NCBI RefSeq assembly: GCF_964275005.1 | Contig: NC_092695.1 | Span: forward strand, 7,903,832 to 7,967,831 | From: Diadema setosum | Taxonomy: Eukaryota; Echinodermata; Echinoidea; Diadematoida; Diadematidae | Reading direction: 5' to 3' | DNA length: 64,000 nt | Shown: positions 1 to 13,475 of the stretch, piece after piece | How the letters are laid out: each line of letters opens with the position of its first letter | Position numbering within the stretch: the first letter of the stretch is position 1 | Notes under the pieces: model-generated | Databases searched by the model: none | What the model was told of the DNA's origin: nothing | Seen by the model: only the letters and a program-made list of their open reading frames with translations | Position numbers and translations under genes: made by a program

Positions 1-1271
1 GGAAGTGATTTTAGTCAACATCCTATGTACCTGGTACACAAATGCTAAGCCAGGATATTCAAGAGATATTTGTGAAGTACAGGAAAATGTTGCAATATTA
101 GCAATGGGTGTCGATCTTCTAAAATTGGTTCGCGCAATCAGTGTTCAATGCTACATTGTACCTACACAATTGTATACCAGCAGTCTAAACTACTTAAGCT
201 GCATTACGAGTTCACTGGTATAATGGGTATTATCTGTCCCTATTTTTTATTCTATTACACAGAATTATAAATAGATTTAAGAATGAATAACAGTCATGAA
301 ACCATAAAATAGTGACATATAAATGTATCACTAATTCTTTACTAATTGTATCTTCTTGGCTAATACAAGTCAAATCAGCAAGAACAAATTCATGGAAGCA
401 GTTCGGAATTCTGTAACACCATATATGAAGACAGAACCAGCATGAGCAGTAATGCAAGCACACAAACAACTTCGTTCGAAAAAAAAGATAAACAACGACA
501 AAAGTTGGAAGGGCAATAGTACCTTTTCAAGTCTTCAATCAAAACCCAAAGATTAAACTACAGTACAACAAACATTTTCTCACAATTACAGTTCTGCAAA
601 TCTGCCACAAGTATGCGGAGTGAATCTATGTTCCTTCATATCAAACCTGCTGCATTAATTAGCATATCACAGACATTCCTCAGGGTAATTCACACCATGC
701 GTATAATCCTCTGCGTAAGCACGCTCGGATTTCAACGAGGCTTGGGTGTGGTCCCCAGTGCTAAGGGCGTAGCTGCGACACTAATGCAATACGTGTCTAA
801 TAGGCATACCGCTGACACTGACCTACATTGAGTACCCACACTTGACTTGCACTTCAACACATCAACATGGACTGAATAAACTTCAGTTGAACCACTACAA
901 ACATACACACACACACAAGCGTGCACACACAAACACTCAAACCCTGTGATGTCTTACTAAGGGGCATTGTGTCATTGAACCCCTCTCTCTCTCTCTCTCT
1001 CCTCCTTTGACAATTCAGGGTTCGCCTATTCCATGCAGAATGTAGCATCAAAACATAAAGCTACTTTCAACAACACAAACAACAAATATGTCACATGGAG
1101 ATATAAAATGTTAAAATTCTCAAAATTCAGATGAGATATCACATGGAAAGACATCTAAAAAAAAAAATGTCCATGCACCAAGCAGCAATGCAAATTATCA
1201 AAATCAAATGTACACTAATGCAAAGCAGGAAATGTTCATGGCATGAAATTTTCGTAAATTGCTACTGGCAT
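1..1271. other. No gene seen
   Basis: AT-rich DNA with a CA-rich stretch near 900-930 and (CT)n at 979-1001. If the gene starting at 7907 is real, this may be its intron or 3' region. Confidence 0.5.
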
Positions 1272-1325
1272 CAGTTCAATTCAATTCAATTCAATTCATT
1301 TTAATCGTCCAATAAAAAAAAAATA
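1272..1325 (-). repeat. (TTCAA)n tail-like repeat, possibly a LINE end
   Basis: AGTTCAATTCAATTCAATTC then ATTTTAATCGTCCAATAAAA. Read on the minus strand it resembles an AATAAA-to-(GAATT)n LINE tail. Confidence 0.4.
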
Positions 1326-1582
1326 CAGGAAATTCAATTCAATGCATACAGTGCAAGACAAGAACTTTCACATAATTATAATGCATTTTAACTTCACAAA
1401 TCTTGGCTCACAAAATTCGAGAAATCAAAATGCAAGCGAACATTTCTTGTTTTACAGTATGCATACGGTACCTGTAAATTGAAACTTGAAAGACATACCA
1501 TAAAAATTATATCCAAGCAGAATATGATACAATACTGCTTCCCATTAACCTTACTCCAACCTGCCTGGAAATTAAATATAAC

Positions 1583-1827
1583 GTCGCTGGGGCAACAAGA
1601 CCTCGTATCTACAAAATGTCAAATGTTCAGGAGAGCCAAAAAACATGGCGGCGAAAGCACTGTGGCGAATAGGATAGCCTTTCCTTTGACATGCCGTGGT
1701 GGCTTCATTTTTTGAGTAAGACAGTTGGGATTTGGACAAAACATCACTTAACCCATTATTTGACCATTAATCCAAAAAACTCATTTTCACCAAAATTGCA
1801 GATATAAGGTCTTATCACCCCAGCGAC
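1583..1827. mobile_element. Palindromic element with GTCGCTGGGG termini
   Basis: GTCGCTGGGGCAACAAGACC at the left is inverted as GGTCTTATCACCCCAGCGAC at the right. The similarity continues inward over about 35 bp with mismatches. No clear target duplication. Confidence 0.65.
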
Positions 1828-1980
1828 GATAAACTGCTTTACAAGTGAAGTTTTCTCGAAAGCCAAGGAGAGTAGGTGCAGATTTAGTGCAGGGGAAAAG
1901 ATTAGTGAAACACTTATTGAAAGTTTGAGGGAAATCAGATAATCTGTTCAAAAGTTATGAATTTTCAATGTTTGGGTTAA

Positions 1981-2366
1981 AGGGACTGTACAGTACTGGT
2001 TGAGGTGGGGATTAATGTTTTGAACATTCCTAAGTGAGATAATGAAAGCCTCTTATGAAATATGAAAGAGCATGTAATTTTAAGAAGGATTCAACGTTTA
2101 TTTGATGAAAATTGGTTTTCAAATGGCTGAGATATCAAAAAAAAAAAATGCTAATAATAAAAGGCGACATGCCACAACTTTATTAGGATCTCTTTGTTTC
2201 ACCTTGTTTTTGGATATCTCAGCCATTTCAAAACCGATTTTCATCGAATAAACTTTTGATACCCCTTAGAACTGCATGCTCTTTGACATCTCATAGAGTG
2301 ATTTCTGAATATCTCGTAAAACGTTACAAGCTAAATCCTCACCTCGACCATAACTGTACACACCCT
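1981..2366. mobile_element. TTAA-flanked MITE, copy A
   Basis: Inverted ends AGGGACTGTACAGTACTGGT and ACAGTTATGGTCGAG (reverse), flanked by TTAA at 1977-1980 and 2367-2370. The inner part repeats ATCTCAGCCATTTCAAAACC and its complement. Same family as 44503-44885 and 46268-46684. TTAA targets are typical of piggyBac-type transposases (family knowledge). Confidence 0.8.
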
Positions 2367-3212
2367 TTAATTCCATGTGATACCATTTCTAAAGGTCAGA
2401 ATAGTATGATATGAAAAAATTAAGAAGAAGTTCATATCATAGCATTTGATGAAAAGTGCAATATTTCTATGACAGATTTATTTCAACTATGATGCAGTCT
2501 TGTACATAGTATCTAATATTGTTCTCCATGCCTTGTGGAAGAGCTCAGGCAAGTCAGCTAGCTGTACCCTATGAAAATAAACTTTGGGGAAATTCTTTTC
2601 AGATGAACATACAATACATGTAGCATAGTTCGACTATTGTGACATCACCAACTGTTACCATCTTGAGTTTCCACCTCGAGAGGGCAGCACATAAAATTAA
2701 CCGAAAGTTTAAACATCCCTAATGTAATTGGGATTTCAAATTTTCTGCCTGTTCCAAGGCAGTGTTTCGCAAAACTTTCTCTTTTAATTGAATGTAAAAT
2801 ATTTGACGAAAAAAAGACACAAAAATTCCCCCTTTAAGAAAAAGAAACATGTATTCACTCTCACGTAACAAATGAACCTATAGAATGTGGAAAAGTTAAT
2901 GTTTCCTCAACTCCAGCCCTCACAGACTGGGATCCTTCCTGGGAAATGGTAAACAGGAGAGTCAGTTGGGTTAGCCTCTGAATTTACATACAATTGGCCC
3001 ATGGGTCCTGTGGTTAGACCAAATGAAACCAAAATTATGACTAACACACACTCAGTATAATACTCTGTTCTTTCCTATTAAAAAAAACGAAAAAAAAAAA
3101 GATACATGATGACAAAGTTAGAAGACATAAAAAAATGGCAAAAATCTGTCATTAAAACAGCATCTGTTACTGAAACATATCACATTTACAGTAAATTCTA
3201 CACTGCTATCTA

Positions 3213-3421
3213 CTGTAAAAGTGGAAATTTTCGCGGTGTTGAAATTTTCGCGCATTTCGCGCAACCAGAAACTAGCGCGAAAATAGAAACACGCGAATAT
3301 TTTTGCTTGCCATTCGTTCCTGTGCGTGATGTCTTGATTCCGCGGAATTAAAAACACGCGAAACTCTTCTGACCCGGCCTAGCGCGAAAAATTAGTCGCG
3401 CGAAAATATCCACTTTTACAG
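3213..3421. mobile_element. TA-flanked MITE, CTGTAAAAGTGG termini
   Basis: Inverted ends CTGTAAAAGTGGA...TTTTCGCG are flanked by TA at 3211-3212 and 3422-3423. The body iterates TTTCGCGC and GCGCGAAA on both strands. Ends of this type are, from memory, widespread in marine invertebrates. The TA target suggests Tc1/mariner-like mobilisation (inference). Confidence 0.85.
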
Positions 3422-4415
3422 TAGTTGGCAACTTGAGTGAACTTCTTCTAAACAATAGGCTTTGGCTGTATAATAGGGGATGCAGAAGCAAAGTCATCAG
3501 AGGTTTTCATTAGATAATTGAATGGATATTTGCAGTACATACATGTAAAGCACAAGCTAGCTGACTTTGCTGCGAACAACCTGCTCTCGTCAGAATGAGA
3601 AGTAAATCGATTGGTCATAGTGAAACAATGTTGTACCTGTTGTTCGCTATTCACCACTTTGAGAATGAGTCACTCTCAACATTCTTTGTGATCAGGGCCA
3701 TTCCCGAGGATGAGAGATTCTAATTATCATAGATGCTGCCACCCGAATAGCAATATATTATGACTAAGATAGTAAAGAGTATGATATTACAGTTCCCTGT
3801 TTCCTTGGTGATACACTCACTGGCATTACTACTGAATATTTGTGCACTGCTCCACTTGTGATTCAAGTCAGATGAAATTGCCATTAACAGGGGAATTCAT
3901 CTTCAAGAGCGAGATATTTTGTATTGAAAACAGCAAAATCAAGATCATACTCTCCTAAAAAAAACCAAACAGACTGAAATCATACTACTGTTGTCAAGGA
4001 CTTTCTAATTATTTTAATAGTTCTTTTGAGCAATTCAAATAGAAATGTAGCTGTCCCCCCCCCCCCCTCCAACATGTGACAATGGAGAATATAAAACTCC
4101 ACATTTCTTGAACATATTCCTACATATGTCTCTCTAGATAGTTTTTGTTTGACAATGTTTCCCATGACTCGAAAAAGAAACATATCATACAGGTAGAAAT
4201 CATACACCAGATTATCTGACATACATACAATAAAAACCACAATTGTATAGTTATCAAATAGTACAATGTATTATGTGATTGACAATAATGATGCCTACTG
4301 ATAACTATGAACCAGAGGTACTTGTAGAACTTTGGCTGGCTCCATTTTACAATGTCAGCCTTCAGTGGCACTATATGTATCAGTATGATTGGCATGTATA
4401 CCTACTCATACTATG

Positions 4416-4584
4416 CAGGGGCGGATCCAGGGAGGACCGCAACCGGCGCACGCCCCCCCCCCCCCCTTTATTTTTTGTTGAAACAAAAGAAATAAAACGA
4501 AAAAAATGGGGGAGGGGTGCGTGCGCCCCCCCTTTAATTTTGTAAACACGCCCCCTCTTTACGGAATTCCTGGATCCGCCCCTG
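4416..4584. mobile_element. CAGGGGCGGATCC-family MITE, copy 1
   Basis: Perfect 16-bp inverted ends CAGGGGCGGATCCAGG, flanked by the 5-bp duplication CTATG (4411-4415 and 4585-4589). Near each end are GCGCACGCCCCC-type runs; the middle is AT-rich. It is 169 bp and non-coding. Two further copies in the window also show 5-bp duplications. Confidence 0.88.
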
Positions 4585-5200
4585 CTATGCACACTAGCCA
4601 CTGATACAATATTTCTGGCATAACAAGCATACAGTACTTGGGGTTTTTTTTTCCCAACAAAGTGTCTGAAATCCTGTACATGAAAACATGTAAACAAAAC
4701 AACAGGACCCTGTCATAACCAAAATACATCACAACATGATGATGATCACTCAGAGAACTTCCTGTGCAAACGTGTGCACCCTTGCTTCATGTTTGAGCAT
4801 TTACAGCATTGAGCACCTAATCAACACTTCTCCATGGGAAAATGTACTTAAATGTACAGTAATTACTATCCATCTTAAGGAAATCCGGACTATTATGTGA
4901 AAACCTATGTTCGTAATCAAACTGCAAGATGTATTCTCGTTAACCTACAATTTTTTTTTTGTTCTTTCATTTTTTTTTCCTGCTACAGAATGATATGAAT
5001 GCACAGATTTGGGGGAATTACAAAATGTATGAACTGTTGATCTGAATATTAAGTCTCATTTCTGTGGGCCCTCTACCAATAATTCTTGAGCCTACTGACT
5101 GCTACAATGTGAGGCAACAAACATTTACCGTGAAATATACAAGGCCATGATGCACAGTGTATGCATTGAGTGGCCAGCTTGAATTTTTAGAATACTATCC

Positions 5201-5372
5201 AGTCAACCTTGCCTAAGTCCAATCTATGTGGACTGAAGAAAATGCTTCAACTTAGAGAAAAATCGACCTATGAGGGATTAAAATCAATAAAATATAAAGA
5301 GAAAAGGACTTGAAAAGACCTTCGACTAAGGCGATTATTCGACTTATGTGAGGTCATTAAGCAAGGTTGACT
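5201..5372. mobile_element. Short MITE with pogo-like AGTCAACCTTGC termini
   Basis: AGTCAACCTTGCCTAAGTCC and the inverse of AGTCAACCTTGCTTAATGAC are 172 bases end to end. The inner CGACTTA/TAAGTCG words and the terminal sequence resemble pogo/Tigger-type termini (family knowledge). TA duplication not evident. Confidence 0.6.
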
Positions 5373-7759
5373 TTACATAGATGTAGTATACTCTGCACCA
5401 TGTGACCAAAGTAAACACAATCATGTGTCCGCGACGATCCACACACTATGTTGTGCATGCCTACAGCTGTAGCAGACCCTTTTATCATCTCGCAACCATT
5501 GTAACACTCTGTTGACCTCTGACCCCTACTCCATATAGCTCACCAGACAAACAGCCATGATGATTCTGATAGTGGGAGGAAACTTTGTAAACGTTTGGCC
5601 CATTTTTGCACACAATGTGGACTTCTCATATAATATCTTCTCAGGTTAATGTTGTCATACTATAACTAGAGAAGCCTGTCTCATGTTTTCCTTTCAAGAG
5701 TAATTTCTGGATTTATATGGATATCTGAACTGAAAATATTCTTAGTAAGAATTTTATCGGTTGTCTTTAATGGCAGTCATTTTCTATATGTAGATTATAA
5801 GGGAGGGGGCAGTCTATGTTGAGATGAAATTCTATACTCGTCTGGCATATTTTGAAGTGGTTTTCACCACTGTACTTTCTTTTCTGAAAGCACACAAAAA
5901 GTATCTAAACATTGCTTTAAGATCTAAAAAGATTCTTTAAAAAATGTCATTTTACCATGGTCAAGACTTGCATGTAGGCCCCACACGGCAAGACATGAGA
6001 GCCATGGTTATCTTATTAAGTGGTTATATGTTGATACCACCTACAAACTTCCTCCATGATATAAAAAGTGCATCACATATTTCCTTTCACTGCTAAAAAA
6101 GGAAGTGATGTCTGTAATTGGCTTCCTTTGACAATTTTTTGTTTTCAGATCAATTTCAAGATTAATTTCTTGCATAGATATGTATGCAGATTTCAAGATA
6201 CAACAATGGCATTCATAATGTATGGTTAAGTCATAATGTATGGTTAAGTCACAGGTCATAGAACTATCCATTCTAATCTTTAGTTACAAGTCCAAGACAC
6301 AGTGCTAACAGTAATAACACAATGATTCATTATGCCCTAAAAATGGAATGTACCCATTTTCAAAAACAATCACGCACACAAACAACAAACAGACAAATAA
6401 ATGATGTACAACTAGTCATTGTTGGAATTTGTACGTCTACAGTGTCATGTGCACATTTTATATGCATTCAATATTTACATATTAAAATCCATGGATTAGA
6501 TTTAAACTGTGTTAGGCTTTGGATTCCAACAGATATACAAAATCCTATGATACAATATAACTGGAGCCCTTTAATATTATGCCAACTGCATTTATCAATT
6601 ATCTTTTTTCATAATTGTATACTGTATATACACCTGCACTTTTTTTTTTTTTTTTTTTTTGGGGGGGGGGGGTTCCTGAACTACAAGATATTTATATCAA
6701 ACATTACAATGGTAGATACCTAAGATGCATATAATGTAAAGAAATATCAAGTAACCTCCTGATCATGAATGCATTGACATACACGTACATATATATACCC
6801 TTTGCATTTGACATATCACGGTATGTTGTTGTTGCATACACATGGAAATTATGGATGTAACCTTTCTCATTGTCTATTGCAAACGGAAGGATTCTGTATT
6901 AACAGACTCTATAGAAATTTTGAATCTATATTTTGATACAGGTCTAGTAGATCTAAATGTAGTCTATATGGATTTTCAGAATCTCCGTGGAAATTTTTTT
7001 AATTCTTGTTCACAGGTAAGAAAACCTTTTACCACTTGTCTACTGACCATTCATCTAGACTGACACTTTATTTTGTTTTGCTTTTTTTTCTCACGCCCGT
7101 TTTCTCACCAAATAGTCATCATTAAATGCACATATATATTTTACATATTAAAAAACAATAAATTCAAAATGTACAGCACAAGCAACGAGGGTTCCGTTCA
7201 TGATGTAGATAACTACATTGCAGTGGACCTACTCTACTACTACTAGCTAACACCGTTGCAACTACGCACCTCGGCTCTGCAGTGCAACTATGCAGGAACC
7301 CCATTTAATAATAAAAACAGACACAAAATCTCTTGCAATAATAAAACCTTTTGATAAATTCGCAGAAATGCACTGTTACTGGCCTATAATACTGCTTCGA
7401 AAATAGGGAAAATCATGACTTGATCTACCTTGGGTGATTTGCAAACTCTGACGACAAAATACCGGTAGGCATCGGTATACAGCTCTGCGAGTGGCATGCT
7501 AACGACAGGCTAGGCTCGTATAATGAGGAACACTATCTGACGGGTTTCGGGCCGCACCCGTATCGCGATGCATACGCCCTACTGCTGCTGCCACAGTGTG
7601 CGGGTGGATGTGTGTATGTTATACCCAAACACGGGTTTGGCTGGGTTGGGCACGTATTACGGAGGGTTGGGCAAGGCAATGGGCTGACATCAAAACACCA
7701 CCACCAATCGATAGATCACATTCTAAAATAGACATAAGAAACTACTTCTTTCCACTTAC
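5373..7759. other. No gene seen; probable intron
   Basis: AT-rich, with a T/G homopolymer pair at about 6642-6672 and a duplicated CATAATGTATGGTTAAGT near 6212-6250. 7440-7700 is more GC-rich but has no persuasive frame. It would be intron 1 of the minus-strand gene at 7760-7907. Confidence 0.45.
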
Positions 7760-7907
7760 CATTTTCGTTACATTTGAGGTATGCACAGTATTTATTCCTC
7801 CCTAGCAAGACTTCTGTGCCTTCGTCTCGCCTCTTATCGTCAGCCGGCAGAATAGGGCGTAGTTTTTTCACCGCTGTCTCAGCCGAGCCTGACGGTGCAC
7901 ACTCCAT
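7760..7907 (-). CDS. First coding exon of an unrecognised gene
   Basis: ATG at 7907 opens 49 codons plus one base and ends at a consensus donor AAAATG|GTAAGTGG. The peptide MECAPSGSAETAVKKLRPIL, then DKRRDEGTEVLLGRNKYCAY, is balanced in composition and unlike the low-complexity shadows around it. The local GC content is raised. I do not recognise the family. Further exons would lie at lower coordinates on the minus strand; none was identified in 1-7700, so the intron is long or the other exons are small. Confidence 0.5.
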
Positions 7908-10900
7908 GATTGTGTGTATGTTCCCCTACTCTCGGATCTCGCGTTGACAGCGAACTCGCCCACAATACAAGTTGCCACACCCTTTGTCAGCATCCGGGTT
8001 CTTCACTACAGGGCACCACCCCGACGATCATGCGACTTCGATATTGCCGCACCCTTCCAAGTGCAGGCTGTATCTCCACCGCGCCTTTTTATTACGTATT
8101 TGTTTAAGTCATTTAACGCCGATATTCTTTATTTGTACATTCGCCAATCGTGCTCCGCCCCTCTAAACCACTTTACCATAAGACAGTAGTTACTGTACCT
8201 GTTATTTGACATAAATTTCCTCTAAGCTCCCAATTTTCACTCAATCGCTTGTCTACACCATGCGAAAAAGGAGATATGAATACCTGGTAGTCTCTTCAAC
8301 TTGGGTCTGGAAAGTGGGAACTGAAGTTATATTATTTACAAATTAAGATGACGAGCGTTAATCATGTGAGATCGACTAGATGATAACTTCAATGTCTGCA
8401 AGTTTAATTTGTCCGATTCATTTTGCATGACCATTCCTTTGGAGTGGTAAGCAATGTGACTGTATATAGGTGTTGGTTCCCAGCTAGTAGATAGAGTAAA
8501 GGAAATAAAGAAAGGGGCGTGTTAGCTCTGACAGTGCTAGCGAGGACACAAGCAAAGAAAATACAGTAGAATGATAACACGATTGCTAATCAATCGGAGC
8601 AATTTGATATCGGTAGCTCAGTACTAATCAATTTTGCGTAAAGATAGGGGGCGGGTATTTTCTCGTAAATAGGCGGGTGGTGTGGTTGTTTGGCAGCGAG
8701 TTGGCCCTCTATAAAGTCAATTTGATAAACTTGCAAACAATACGTTCTACCGCAGTACCACCATCTTGCATCCATACAGTTGGTTACGTAATAATGTATG
8801 CGAATTCTGTGTATGCCATGAACGTATATTATATGAATATTGAACAGTATGATAAAATTTGGGGTCTCGATTTCCTGCTCAGATAAGACCGCATGCATGA
8901 TAATTCTGTTAAGCCCCTAGATGCTGTCGTGTTAATATGGTGTCCGGGGATTTCCGAAGGTGCGAACCTGGATATGATTGATTAACTTAACGATATTCCC
9001 GTGCACTGTGAACGCAACTATTGTGCGATCGAAACCGAAATACTTTCTCGCCATTCAAACCGAGAAGTGGGCGGCGGCTCTTGTTCTTACAATTTGATTT
9101 TACATTCGTGCAATTCTCTGCCTTTCAGTGTCCACTGTGTGGGAATGAGCGGCAAAATATTATCGCACGGCGGCACGCGCACGAAAGAATCGACCGAAGT
9201 CCACTGTCTGCATGCCTTGTATACACTGTTCGGGAAGGGAATTTGTGCATAATCCTATGTATTACGCCACATGTTTCTTCTTATTAAAGTTCTACCACTG
9301 CAATATACTGGCCGGTGGAACTCGGTGAAACGACAATGTCTCAAAGTAACTTGCTCGCTGCGTTGTGTACGGGGCATACAAATTGCACTCAAAATGATTT
9401 AATTGAACAGTTCGAGGCCATTTCAAGCATAATACGCAATGAATGAGTGTTGCATTGCATTTCGTTCCCTGCGTTTCCCCACAAACAATCCATCACAGCC
9501 AATTTACGGTGTGACTCCTTTCGTATCTTCGCAAAATGATAATAATAAGAAATAGATAGAACACTTTTAAAAATTCGCGACAGAAACTTTAGTCTATAGG
9601 TTAAACATGCCCCTAAGGAGCGCAGTCAAAGGTGTCTGCAGTGAGATAAATTATTCGGATCACATAGCCTTTCTCTACAGGCGCGGGGCGGATGCTCGGG
9701 GTCACACGATGTCTTTACCCGCCGGAATAACGCTGCAGGTTTAAAAGGCCAGGGGGCGTTGTCGAGGCTTCGATCATCCAGGGGCGGGACAAAGATGGCG
9801 GAGCTATGTCTCGGTTAAGAAGAAGAGGAGGAAGAAAAAACAAGCTGAAACAACAACATATCGAAACAGTACCTAGAAAGCTATAGGATAGAGAGAGAGA
9901 GAGAAGGAGAGAGGGGAATCGAGGGCCTATTCAGGAAAGGAAATACAACACTTGCGGAGCCCTGCGACGCAGCCATAAAGACTCGCCCGAACATTTTATG
10001 CCACGCAAAGCTCTTAGTCAGTATTTACACGATAGCATAATGTACGATGAGTTGCAATTTTGAAAAAGTGATTTTTCTGTCAAAGATGGGATCATATCAA
10101 CTCCCGAATGAGCGATGAAAAGTCAATCACAACACCACTGTGACTTTTCTATATCTTTGGAATTTGACAGAGTCGTACACTAGCTTCATAATTAATTGTC
10201 TTTGTGACTAATAACAGTTTAAGCGATTCCCTCCAAGAGTTATCAGTGATTAAGGATTCGAACAAAAATGTCTTAAAGAGCTTGACATTGTCACCAAATT
10301 TATCCAGCCATTAAGTGACTTTCTGCTTCATGTTAAAAGATTACAGTGGAATAAAACTAGTTAAATTAAACAGACAAAAAGATAAAAGTTTTCTTGAAAA
10401 TCTATTGGGGGAGTCATGGAATTTAAGCTTTCACGAGAACATCGATTTCGGTTACAATCGGGTTTGCAGATTAGAATGAGGGGATGATTACGTAATTGCC
10501 TTGCAATACTCTCTCATTACTTGTGTACTGTACGTAAAACATGTCTTCTTGAATTTTATTGTTCATCAAAAACTTAAATTATTTTGTAATTCCCATTACA
10601 TTTTTTTTGTTTTTTTTTTGTTACAAAATTTCGACATATTTACCATTCTTTCTGAAATCATAAAAAGTAGTGAAAATGATGCGCAGATCTATGGCGGCAT
10701 ATAACTGATGAACACTCAACGAATGGGATGGTCTAATGTTCCTTACTTGACGTATCTCATGCTGAACACTATATTTCATATTTATCTCATGCAGTGTATA
10801 TTAGGCGCCATATTTCGATGGAAAAATATTATGATACACTGACGACTGAGTTGAAGATCGTTCTTATCTTACAATTTAATTCAATTCAAATTTGAAACAA

Positions 10901-11374
10901 ATACAAAATTCAAATACAGAGTGCAAGATCTCTTCCTCTTGAGCATGAAAAGAAAGTGAACTCTCTTTCATCAGCATAACGTAGTCAAAACATCGTGGTA
11001 TTTTGTAGTTGTGAATAATAAGAAATCCATTTTCAGTGAGTCATCAGTCCATGTATTACATTTTAATAAGCTCATAATATACGCTATATGTCTATCTATG
11101 CTCATCGGAGTGCACATGGCACGGCAAGCCTTTAAAACCCTCCAAGTTTTTAATCTTAGAATAAACGTGATGATAACAATAACAACAAACCCAGCGGTTT
11201 GTGCATGGGGAAAAATAACATTATGAAGTAGATAAGGAACATACAACTCTTTCAGACACGGCGATCAATGTCAAGGAAACTGATCAGCGCTCATAACAGA
11301 AACCAATAAGGGTTGGGTGGGAGAGAGACCTCTCCCAAGTATCTCTCTATATCATTACTATACGTAGGAGCATT
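7908..11374. other. No gene seen apart from a promoter-like patch
   Basis: Moderately GC-rich from 7908 to about 9990, then AT-rich. Overlapping plus-strand frames at 9001-9290 are unlike any known family. The region contains (GA)n at 9889-9905. Confidence 0.4.
9690..9805 (+). promoter_or_regulatory. GC-rich promoter-like patch with YY1-type motif
   Basis: Within AT-rich surroundings this patch holds GGCGCGGGGCGG, a TTTAAAAGG TATA-like word, GGGGCGGGAC and AAAGATGGCGGAG, the last like a YY1 site often found just downstream of transcription starts. The embedded ATG opens only seven codons. Which gene it would serve is unclear; the candidate first exon at 7760-7907 lies 1.8 kb away on the other strand. 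Confidence 0.3.
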
Positions 11375-11404
11375 TGCACACACACGCACACACTCACACA
11401 CACT

Positions 11405-11458
<54 letters not shown>

Positions 11459-11516
11459 ATATTGATGACGCTACAGTTACCTGGGAAAGTGGTACAGTGT
11501 ATCATAATTATATAAA

Positions 11517-11556
<40 letters not shown>
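11375..11556. repeat. (CA)n followed by (TA)n microsatellites
   Basis: CA repeat with ACTCACA interruptions at 11375-11456 and TA repeat at about 11519-11556, separated by 60 unique bases. Confidence 0.95.
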
Positions 11557-11557
<1 letters not shown>

Positions 11558-12684
11558 CATGTATATTGATATATTGCTAAGTGGTGTTATTGTGGTAAAA
11601 GATGAAGTAATGTGGGTGTCTCATTGTCATGGAGATTATATAAGTGGCGACCTGGTGGTGACTCGATTCTCGCTGGTCGCGGAGTGGTCGCGGAGACGTC
11701 TCCGCGTGTTAATTACAATATTTTTCAAATCTCTATATTCATTCATTCATCCATGCATGCACATGGATCTTTAATTTCATATATTGGACATCATGCAATG
11801 AAATGCCAAAAAAAAATAATAATGAAAAATTGCAAAAAGATATATATTAATACAAAAGAGCAATGAGAAAGAACACCTCAAAATGGTACGCGCCACAGCA
11901 TGACACGAAACAACTATCTTTCAGAAACTTAGGCGTCAACCACTCAACGTATCTCCATCCTTAATTTTTCTTTAAGACTGATCGCATCCGGCAGTTCAGT
12001 TGTAAGAACGATACTATAAGTTGAGTCGGATCGAACTCGGAACGCCGTCGCAACCAATTCGTGTCCTAGATTCCACTGCACTCTCAAAAAAAAGGCATTC
12101 CTGGACCAGTTGAAAGAAAGCCTGAAAAGAAAAAGCCATACTAATTTTGATCAGCACAAAGGTGAAAATTTCATCACAAGTGAGTTCATGCCATTGCTTC
12201 CCATACTTTCATAGTATAAAGTTAGAACGTAAAATCATAAAAACTTTCATTTTTATTTTCAAATTCAATTATACCCCATGAGAAGTAGGCCTATATACGA
12301 TAAAATCCATCAGTTCTGTCTGAGCATCATTTTGGACTTATTCAGCCATGAGTAATTGTGTTACTTTTTAGAATTCTTGTCAGTTTTTGTACACATCAAG
12401 AAAGTGACGAACTGTAAGGAGATGACATCATCAGCTTATTCATTTTCATATCAATTCGAGGATTGTTCAGTGAAAAAAAAAATATGTATAGGAAATTTCA
12501 CAACAGCATAGGCCACATTTAATTTCACAAATTTTCATCCGATTTTGATCAAATCTGCACTGTTATGTTCAGAAAATTTTGCTCCTTAAGAAAGAAAACA
12601 CACACACACCCACACACCCACACACCCACACCCACACCCACACAAACTTTTAACCTGCCCAGCTTTGCCCTACAGACAGATGAT

Positions 12685-13062
12685 ATTCATTAATCCGAAG
12701 GTTCGTTATTCCGAAGATTCGTTATTCCGAAACAAACAAAGTTCAAATACACTGATGTTCGTTAATCCGAAATGAAAGAGGGTTCAGTAATCCAAACATT
12801 ATTGTGGAGTTATTCAGAATTTTTGTAAGTACAAAGGTTCATTCCTACGAAGGTTCGTTAATCCGAATGTATAAAATTAAAAATCCCCCCCCCCAAAAAA
12901 AAAAAAAAACCAAAAACACGAATCATTCATTATTCCGAAGGTTCACTAATCCGAAAATGAAAAAAAAAAAGTGCGTACTAACGAACGTGCGTAATCAGGA
13001 ACCATATTTCGTCCTAGGGTAACGAACATTCGGAATTACGGAGTTACGAGCCTTCGGAATAT
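12685..13062. repeat. Iterated GTTCGTTAATCCGAA array, copy 1
   Basis: GGTTCGTTATTCCGAA, GTTCGTTAATCCGAA and complements recur about ten times; the right part is the inverse (CGAACATTCGGAATTACG). A second copy is at 15540-15776. Poly-C and poly-A runs interrupt the middle. Confidence 0.75.
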
Positions 13063-13426
13063 TTAACTGTATGATAACCCTCTGAACTCAGTTGAAATCG
13101 CACTAGTCTCTAATAATATGCTTTACTTCATTTGCACATCCAACACGATTTTACCCTCGTGACACAGTAAAATGAAACAGGTGTCGCCATGGATGCTCGA
13201 TATTGACTCTGAAGATTAGTATGAGGGAATACATTTAAACATATTTGTAGCACTTTCACTAAAAGTCGACCTGGTATAGAAATATGATTTTTCATGATTT
13301 TTAGGACTTCATCAATATTTTCATAAAAAACGCGCAAATTGGAAGATGCAATGATGTTATTATTCTATACCTCACATCTCTTTCATTGATTTGTGAAATG
13401 TTGTATGTACGTATATATATTGTCAA

Positions 13427-13475
13427 GACTCCTGAAGAAGGCGGAGGCGGCTGAAAATTCGAGTCGAATAAACTC
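13427..13475 (+). other. Hammerhead-like/PLE-like terminal motif
   Basis: GACTC CTGAAGA ... GAAA ATTC GAGTC GAATAAA: the outer 5-base arms are complementary and CTGAAGA and GAAA fit the hammerhead core pattern CUGANGA/GAAA, but the inner stems are poor. Similar motifs mark ends of Penelope-like retroelements (recalled). Confidence 0.3.

Noticed and set aside
12010-12095. tRNA-derived SINE on the minus strand
   Set aside because: GAGTTCGATCCGAC resembles a B box and GTGCAGTGGAA could be a weak A box, but there is no tail or second copy.
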